This document shows positions 6,186 to 10,751 of a DNA stretch of 10,751 nucleotides, one piece after another. Under the pieces are notes generated by a model. The model had not been told where the DNA came from, made no database searches, and saw nothing but the letters and a program-made list of their open reading frames with translations. The translations under genes were made by a program, and so were the position numbers. Source of the stretch: JBBRUG01 sp038247995 (GTDB lineage Bacteria; Chloroflexota; Chloroflexia; Chloroflexales; Chloroflexaceae). Every line of letters starts with the position of its first letter. Positions within the stretch are counted from its first letter, which is position 1. The stretch lies in NCBI GenBank assembly GCA_038247995.1, contig JBBRUG010000203.1, forward strand, positions 1-10,751, written 5' to 3'.

Positions 6186-6245
6186 TACCGTACCGGAGAA
6201 GGTTTGTTGCATGTTGCGTGCAGTTCGGTGCGCCGGTTAACGGTA
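6186..6245 (+). promoter_or_regulatory. Leader hairpin 1 enclosing a short upstream ORF
   Basis: TACCGT-ACCGG (6186-6196) can pair with CCGGT-TA-ACGGTA (6233-6245), giving 11 base pairs with a two-base bulge on the 3' side. The loop contains the start codon and most of the nine-codon ORF at 6211-6240, and the 3' arm contains that ORF's stop codon. The 5' arm touches the first two bases of the GGAGAAGG ribosome binding site (6195-6202). The folding is read by eye and no energy was calculated. Confidence 0.42.
6211..6240 (+). CDS. Nine-codon upstream ORF (possible leader peptide)
   Basis: ATG at 6211 encodes MLRAVRCAG and stops at TAA 6238-6240. It is preceded by GGAGAAGG (6195-6202) with an 8-nt spacing, the strongest Shine-Dalgarno sequence near this locus and much better than that of the large gene 48 bp downstream. 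It is in the same frame as the large gene but separated from it by the stop. The peptide has no recognisable motif and is not enriched in one amino acid, so classical amino-acid attenuation is not indicated. It may act through translation itself. It could also be a chance ORF. Confidence 0.38.
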   Translation: MLRAVRCAG

Positions 6246-6252
6246 CGCGTCG

Positions 6253-6286
6253 CCGTTCCGCTGCTGCAGGCCCTACTACGGAACGG
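6253..6286 (+). promoter_or_regulatory. Leader hairpin 2 sequestering the ribosome binding site of the large gene
   Basis: CCGTTCCG (6253-6260) and CGGAACGG (6279-6286) form a perfect 8-bp stem with an 18-nt loop. The right arm contains the only plausible Shine-Dalgarno bases (GGAA, 6280-6283) for the ATG at 6289, so the stem would mask it. The left arm starts 12 bases past the stop codon of the short upstream ORF, within reach of a terminating ribosome. Confidence 0.5.
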
Positions 6287-6288
6287 AT

Positions 6289-9200
6289 ATGTTGCCACAT
6301 TTTTATGTTACCCTTCGGGCTTCGCTCCACTTCATGCTGGCATTGGCGTTGCTGCTCGCTGGAATCTCGTTCGTCCCCAGCATCGCCGCGCAGACTGCCG
6401 CTCCGCAGATCGAGCTTGAAAACCTCGATCAAGTCCCGTTCAACGATCGGCTGGTCTTCAATCGGATCAACAATTCCGGCTTGCCGGCCCATAATCAAGC
6501 CAAACTGCGCATCAAAAATGTCGGCGCGGCTGAACTCCAGGTCGCCCCGCTGACGATCAGCGGTTCCGATGCCGCCAATTACACGCTGCCGCTCGCCGCC
6601 GATCGCGCGGCGTTCACTATCCCCGCCGGCGGATCGCGTGATATTACCGTCCGTTTCATTACCCCCGACCCAAATCGTGACGGCGGCATCCGCGGCATTC
6701 GCAACGCGATCCTCACCCTCACCAGCAACGATCCGGTCGCACCGACAACTTCGGTGCAACTCGCCGGATTCAATATGATCCGTTCGCAAGGCGACAACGA
6801 GCCGACCATGCAAGAGATCATCGACACGTTCGGCTACGCGACGAATGTGTTGAATCCGAACGAGAACCAGCAGCTCAACCCCGGCGGTAATCGCAGCGGC
6901 CAATGTTTTGTGGCCACCGGCGACGAAGTGATCTCGTCGAACGGTCGCTGGTCGCGCGCCGATGCTACCCAAGCCGTGTCTGTGCGCCAGCTTGCCGCCT
7001 TCTCGGGCAGCGGTACGTCTTCGATCAGCATCAGCGGCACCGGCGGTGGTACGGTGATCCATAACGATCAAAACTACCAGACCTACTATCCGCTCAGCAC
7101 CAACTTTGATGCTTCCGGCAATCCGCTTCCGGTTGCGCTGACGCTCGGCGTGCGGGCCAACGGTACGCCGATCTCCGGCCTTACCAACTTCGCCGTTTCG
7201 ATCAAGGGTCAGTCCAGCCTGCGCTGTGCCGAAGATCCGACGCTGAAGACCTCGGTGCGCTTCTGGGTTGCCCGCGATCGCTCCGGCGCGATCATTCCGA
7301 ACACCTATATCGTCGGCGGCGATATTGTCGGCTCCAATGCCACCAACTACGACTACCAGGACAACGTCTATCTCATTACCAATATCAAGCCGGCCACCAG
7401 CGCCGACCCGGCCAACACGCCGGCGCCGGCGATTGGCTCGGCCAACCTGGTGTTGGAATTTGATCGCGACGACTACCCCAATACGCTTACCGATAACGAT
7501 AATCAGCGCACCGGCTTCCCTGAAACCCAGCGCAACCGCAACGATATTTCCAATGTGTTGGAGGCGCCGTCCAGTTCGTATGATCGCACGCTCCTGAACT
7601 TGAATACCGGCGGCCAGGGTACGCTGACGGTGCGCACCACCGGCGGTTCCAACGAGGGCACGCTGAATACACAGCTCAATGCGCTCTGTCTGCCGTTCGA
7701 CGCACGCGCCGACCGGTTCGTCGTCACCACCCGGCTGATCGGCCCGTTGGATGGGTTGACCACCGCGCAGCAGCAGGCCGGCCTGCTGTTCGGTCCGAAC
7801 CAGGGGAACTTTATTCGGCTTACGGCCGGCACCCAGGTGACCGACCCGAGCAGCGGCATGCCCTGGATCCAACTGGCCCAGGAGTTCGACAATGTTCTTA
7901 CGCAAGTCGGGCCGCTTGTGCCGATCCCGGCGCTGGCAACGGTAAATACGCTGGATCTGCAACTCACCGCCGACCCGACGACCGGCGAGGTTGCGGCGGC
8001 GTATCGGGTCAACGGCGGCGCGCTGGTTACGCTGCCCAATCAAGTGCAGATCCCTGCCGCTGCGCTGGGGCGGTTCTTCGACCTGCGCGCGCGGGGTTGT
8101 ATTGTGGCTTCGAACCGTAGCGCCGACGCCTTTGATGCCGTCTTTGATCGCTTTGCAATTACTGCTGCGCCGGCTGCCGTTGGGCTGCCCACCGTGAGCG
8201 CAGGCCCCGATCAGGTGGTGCGCACGGGTGTTTCGGTGACGCTCCAGGGTAGCGCTACCGATGCTGCGGGCGCGTTGCTCGGCGGCGATTGGCAGCAAGT
8301 GGCCGGCGCGCCGCAGGTGACGCTGGAAGGCAGCGGCAATACCCGCACCTTCACTGCGCCGAACAGCTACAGCGTGCTCACCTTTGCCTTCGCAGCGAGC
8401 GATGCTCAGAACCGCAGCGCCTCCGATACCGTCACCATTACCGTCGGTGCTGCGCCGATCACCGGGCTGAACATTACGGCGAATACGCCGGTGGCGCTAG
8501 GTAGCGCTGTACGTCTGATCGCCGGCGTCGTCCAGGGCGCCACGCCGATCAGCTACAGCTGGAATTTCGGTGACGGTACGGCGCCTGTCGTCGGTGGACC
8601 GGTGGTTACGCATACGTATGCCAACCTGGGCACGTATAAGGTGACGGTTACGGCGACCAACAGTGTCGGCTCGGCGAGCGTGTCCACGCCGATCCAGGTG
8701 CAAACGCCGGTGCCCGACTTCGCCTTCCGCTATGACGCCGGCAGCACAACGAACGTAACGACCGGTGGCGTCACATGGCGCGCCGACAGCGGCTTATTCA
8801 CGCCGACCAACTCGCCCGCCGAGCGGCGCAGCACCAACGGCCCACCGATCGCCAATACCGAAGACGATGTGCTGTACCAGACCTACCGCGGCAGGGATAC
8901 GTCTACCGGCACGCGGACGCTGACCTACAATATCCCGATCCACTCCCAGTTGAACCTGCCGGCCGGTACGCTCGTACGGGCCAACCTGCGCCTGCACTTC
9001 GCCGAGATCTACTGGGGTGGCGCGCTGGGTGCCCCTAATCAGCCCGGGCCTGGGCGGCGCGTCTTCGATATTATTGTCGAGGGCCAGACGCTGATCGATA
9101 ACTTTGATATTACCGCCGCCGCCGGCGGGGCTGATCGCGCCATGATCATCCCGCTCAACGGGATCGAGATTACTGACGGCCAACTCACGCTTGCGCTCAA

Positions 9201-10434
9201 AGCCGAGGTTGATTACGCCGCGATCTCCGCCTTTGAGATCGTGCGTGCACCGGAACCGCCGTTGGAGAATGCTGCGCCGGTCGTCTCTGCCGGCCTGGAT
9301 CAGGAGGTGCCGGCGCGCACGCTGGTGACGCTGAGCGGCACCGGCAGCGACCCGGAGGGTGAGCCGTTAACCTTCGCGTGGATCCAGAATCCTACCGGTG
9401 CGCCGACGGTGAACCTGACCGGCAGCGGGGCTACGCGCAGCTTCACGCCGACGGAGCCGGGCACGTACAGCTTCAGCGTGTCGGCCACTGATAGCGGCGG
9501 CCTCACCGGCAGCGATGTGGTGCTGGTCTTCGTCGGCCCGGCTCAGGCACCGGAGAATACCCCGCCGACAGCCGATGCCGGCGCCGACCAGATCGTGGCG
9601 CTGGGTGTGTCTGTGACGCTGACTGGCAGCGCCGAGGACTCTGAAGGCGGCCCGCTCAGCTCTACCTGGAGTCAGTTTAACAACGCCGCTCCGCTGGTGA
9701 CGCTGACCGGCAGCGGGGCTACGCGCAGCTTTACTCCTGCTGCTGCCGGGACGTACCTCTTCATCTTCACTGTTACGGATAGCGGCGGCCTGAGCGCTAC
9801 CGATATTGTGGCGATCAACGTGGTGCAGGGCCAGACACAGAACCAGCCGCCGACGGCGGAGGCCGGCGCCGATCGGATCGTTCCGCGTGGCGTGCAGGTA
9901 ACGCTGAACGGAACGGGTAGTGATCCGGAGAATGGGCCGTTGACGTATACCTGGGTACAGAACGGCGGGCCGGCGGTGAACCTGACCGGCAACGGCGCTA
10001 CGCTCAGTTTCACCCCCACAGCCACCGGCAGTTACCAGTTTACCCTCGTCGTGACCGATAACGGTGGCCTGTCGAGCGCCGATAGTATGACGATTACGGT
10101 CGTGGATAACCAGGCCCCGAATGCACGCGCCACAGGGCCGCAGAACGTGCAGGTCGGCGGGAGCGTTACACTCGACGGCAGCGCCAGCAGCGACCCGGAG
10201 GGCAGCGCGCTCAGCTACAATTGGCAGCAGATAAGCGGACCGGCGGTGACGCTGCAAGGTGCAAATACGGCGCAGACGCGCTTCACTGCGCCCGCGCAGG
10301 CCGCCACGCTGCGCTTCCGCCTTACCGTTACCGATGCGGTCGGCATCACGGCAAGCAGCGAGATTCAGGTTATGGTCGTCGGCGGTCCGGCACAGATCAA
10401 TAACCGGATCTACCTCCCGTTCATGCGGCGCTAA
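6289..10434 (+). CDS. Large secreted modular protein: malectin, laminin-G-like and six PKD-like domains
   Basis: A 1381-residue exported protein with no enzyme domain that I can recognise, probably a cell-surface glycan-binding or adhesion protein. Residues 1-33 are a signal peptide (hydrophobic core MLALALLLAGISFV, cleavage near SIA/AQ). About 40-165 is a choice-of-anchor/ASPM-SPD-2-Hydin-like beta domain. About 170-430 contains NEPTMQEIIDTFG and DYQDNVYLI, which I associate with malectin-containing surface proteins. About 435-627 is a laminin-G/ConA-like fold (GLLFGPNQGNFIRL). Residues 632-720 are PKD-like, and 721-805 are a canonical PKD domain (WNFGDG). About 810-988 is malectin-like (FRYDAG, LHFAEIYWGG, RRVFDI, NFDI, AISAFEI). 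Four PKD/Ig-like repeats follow at about 990-1085, 1090-1182, 1185-1275 and 1276-1367. The chain ends RIYLPFMRR, with no LPxTG motif or membrane anchor. The ATG at 6289 is the first in frame after a stop, has only weak GGAA upstream, and precedes a complete signal peptide. Confidence 0.88.
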   Translation: MLPHFYVTLRASLHFMLALALLLAGISFVPSIAAQTAAPQIELENLDQVPFNDRLVFNRINNSGLPAHNQAKLRIKNVGAAELQVAPLTISGSDAANYTLPLAADRAAFTIPAGGSRDITVRFITPDPNRDGGIRGIRNAILTLTSNDPVAPTTSVQLAGFNMIRSQGDNEPTMQEIIDTFGYATNVLNPNENQQLNPGGNRSGQCFVATGDEVISSNGRWSRADATQAVSVRQLAAFSGSGTSSISISGTGGGTVIHNDQNYQTYYPLSTNFDASGNPLPVALTLGVRANGTPISGLTNFAVSIKGQSSLRCAEDPTLKTSVRFWVARDRSGAIIPNTYIVGGDIVGSNATNYDYQDNVYLITNIKPATSADPANTPAPAIGSANLVLEFDRDDYPNTLTDNDNQRTGFPETQRNRNDISNVLEAPSSSYDRTLLNLNTGGQGTLTVRTTGGSNEGTLNTQLNALCLPFDARADRFVVTTRLIGPLDGLTTAQQQAGLLFGPNQGNFIRLTAGTQVTDPSSGMPWIQLAQEFDNVLTQVGPLVPIPALATVNTLDLQLTADPTTGEVAAAYRVNGGALVTLPNQVQIPAAALGRFFDLRARGCIVASNRSADAFDAVFDRFAITAAPAAVGLPTVSAGPDQVVRTGVSVTLQGSATDAAGALLGGDWQQVAGAPQVTLEGSGNTRTFTAPNSYSVLTFAFAASDAQNRSASDTVTITVGAAPITGLNITANTPVALGSAVRLIAGVVQGATPISYSWNFGDGTAPVVGGPVVTHTYANLGTYKVTVTATNSVGSASVSTPIQVQTPVPDFAFRYDAGSTTNVTTGGVTWRADSGLFTPTNSPAERRSTNGPPIANTEDDVLYQTYRGRDTSTGTRTLTYNIPIHSQLNLPAGTLVRANLRLHFAEIYWGGALGAPNQPGPGRRVFDIIVEGQTLIDNFDITAAAGGADRAMIIPLNGIEITDGQLTLALKAEVDYAAISAFEIVRAPEPPLENAAPVVSAGLDQEVPARTLVTLSGTGSDPEGEPLTFAWIQNPTGAPTVNLTGSGATRSFTPTEPGTYSFSVSATDSGGLTGSDVVLVFVGPAQAPENTPPTADAGADQIVALGVSVTLTGSAEDSEGGPLSSTWSQFNNAAPLVTLTGSGATRSFTPAAAGTYLFIFTVTDSGGLSATDIVAINVVQGQTQNQPPTAEAGADRIVPRGVQVTLNGTGSDPENGPLTYTWVQNGGPAVNLTGNGATLSFTPTATGSYQFTLVVTDNGGLSSADSMTITVVDNQAPNARATGPQNVQVGGSVTLDGSASSDPEGSALSYNWQQISGPAVTLQGANTAQTRFTAPAQAATLRFRLTVTDAVGITASSEIQVMVVGGPAQINNRIYLPFMRR
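9267..10110 (+). repeat. Tandem PKD-like domain repeats, detectable at the DNA level
   Basis: Three successive domain copies keep nearly the same DNA in one segment. A 29-bp stretch starting CTGACCGGCAGCGGGGCT is identical at 9415-9443 and 9703-9731 (288 bp, 96 codons apart), and a diverged copy begins at 9982 (279 bp, 93 codons later). The encoded core is LTGSGATRSFTP in the first two copies and LTGNGATLSFTP in the third. Spacings are multiples of three, as expected for in-frame domain duplication. The identity suggests recent duplication or gene conversion between neighbouring domains. Confidence 0.85.
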
Positions 10435-10466
10435 GCGGTCGAACCAACCGGTTGCGCAAGCCACAG

Positions 10467-10505
10467 AAGGCCGGAGCGGCGCCACCCTGCTGCTCCGGCC
10501 TTTTT
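10467..10505 (+). terminator. Intrinsic (rho-independent) terminator of the large secreted protein gene
   Basis: AAGGCCGGAGC (10467-10477) pairs perfectly with GCTCCGGCCTT (10492-10502), and the T-run continues to 10505. The stem is GC-rich and can extend inward by G-U and G-C pairs. It lies 32 bp after the stop codon at 10432-10434. There is no matching T-tract for the minus strand, so it acts rightward only. Confidence 0.93.
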
Positions 10506-10645
10506 GATCGTTGCGGTCGCCCGCTTGCCTAAATGGTTCATCCGGCAAGTTCTCATCCAGGTGGGACTGGGAGGGCTGTGCCCCTTGCAGGTGGAGGGTT
10601 TTTACAGGATTGCGTCCCAATGCGCTATTCCCCGCATCCCCCCAG

Positions 10646-10674
10646 CCCCCTGCTCCCTCACGTGGAGCAGGGGG
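10646..10674. repeat. Perfect 11-bp hairpin without T-tract
   Basis: CCCCCTGCTCC (10646-10656) and GGAGCAGGGGG (10664-10674) are perfect inverted repeats around the seven-base loop CTCACGT. No T-run follows on either strand. The C-rich flank and the form of the stem resemble interspersed palindromic repeats that I recall from Roseiflexus-like intergenic DNA; this is recollection and was not searched. Confidence 0.75.
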
Positions 10675-10713
10675 AGCCGCCGCAGATTCGGCGTCCTGAT
10701 GCTGTCGGAAGCC

Positions 10714-10734
10714 CCGCTCCCGCTCAGGGAGCGG
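10714..10734. repeat. Second hairpin at the right edge
   Basis: CCGCTCCC (10714-10721) and GGGAGCGG (10727-10734) form a perfect 8-bp stem with a 5-nt loop (GCTCA), 39 bp after the preceding hairpin and sharing its GCTCC/GGAGC core. Between the terminator and the window end (10506-10751) I see no credible gene; these two hairpins are the only clear structure. Confidence 0.72.
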
Positions 10735-10751
10735 CCTGCTCTGAGCGTAGC

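Noticed and set aside
6211..6289. Idea that the large protein really starts at ATG 6211 and TAA 6238 is a sequencing error
   Set aside because: The frames match, but the added 26 residues would make an unusually long, Cys/Arg/Pro-rich n-region before a signal peptide that is complete from 6289.
6204..6419. 71-codon plus-strand frame beginning at TTG 6204 and overlapping the large gene
   Set aside because: It needs a TTG start 1-4 nt from the Shine-Dalgarno sequence and overlaps the signal peptide in another frame. The ATG at 6211 has a far better spacing.
6109..8298. 729-codon minus-strand open frame opposite the 5' half of the large gene
   Set aside because: It crosses the leader and signal peptide, has no ribosome binding site or domain, and mirrors a well-supported secreted protein.
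9367..10620. 417-codon minus-strand open frame over the PKD region and terminator
   Set aside because: It starts beyond the intrinsic terminator and mirrors repeated PKD domains. The apparent internal repeats are reflections of those domains.
10511..10699. 62-codon plus-strand frame at the right edge
   Set aside because: It runs through the palindromic repeat, is rich in Pro/Ala/Ser from C-rich DNA, and has no ribosome binding site or known motif.
10646..10734. Second and third intrinsic terminators
   Set aside because: The stems are strong but no T-tract follows on either strand, and no gene ends nearby.

Overview
The window looks like chromosomal DNA from a filamentous or phototrophic-type member of the Chloroflexota (class Chloroflexia, the Roseiflexus / Chloroflexus / Oscillochloris neighbourhood). 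This is inference: the GC is high, the short-period tandem repeats between genes are of a kind I associate with that group, and the large secreted protein ends in a YLPFMRR-type tail that I recall from many Chloroflexia secreted proteins. No rRNA, tRNA, CRISPR, transposase or phage gene is visible.

Layout. Positions 1-98 hold seven perfect copies of a 14-bp unit, cut by the window edge. On the minus strand, 188-1375 encodes a PLP-dependent trans-sulfuration enzyme of the cystathionine gamma-synthase / gamma-lyase family. A 361-bp divergent intergenic region follows, with an inverted repeat over a promoter-like TATA sequence, a diverged 51-bp direct repeat and a good sigma70-like promoter facing right. 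Three plus-strand genes come next: alpha-glucan (glycogen) phosphorylase, a six-helix-type M50 site-2 protease with C-terminal CBS domains (22 bp downstream, probably co-transcribed), and an endonuclease III-like DNA glycosylase. The glycosylase gene lies between two copies of a 3 x 9-bp repeat and carries a heptamer repeat inside its reading frame.

The right half is one gene, 6289-10434, for a 1381-residue exported protein built only of binding and adhesion modules: signal peptide, choice-of-anchor/ASPM-SPD-2-Hydin-like domain, a conserved domain without a known function, a laminin-G/ConA-like lectin fold, two PKD-like domains, a malectin-like carbohydrate-binding domain, four more PKD-like domains and the YLPFMRR tail. 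Its leader contains a nine-codon upstream ORF with a much stronger ribosome binding site than the gene itself, and two hairpins, one covering the gene's own ribosome binding site. A strong intrinsic terminator closes the gene, and two more hairpins without U-tracts fill the remaining right edge.

How the genes fit together. The phosphorylase releases glucose-1-phosphate from stored glycogen. The protease beside it may share its transcript, but its substrate cannot be named. The trans-sulfuration enzyme is divergently transcribed and metabolically separate. The large protein is a likely cell-surface glycan-binding or adhesion protein. The most unusual material is the structured leader of the large gene, the altered glycosylase, and the spread of 7-bp and 9-bp repeats through gaps and one coding region.
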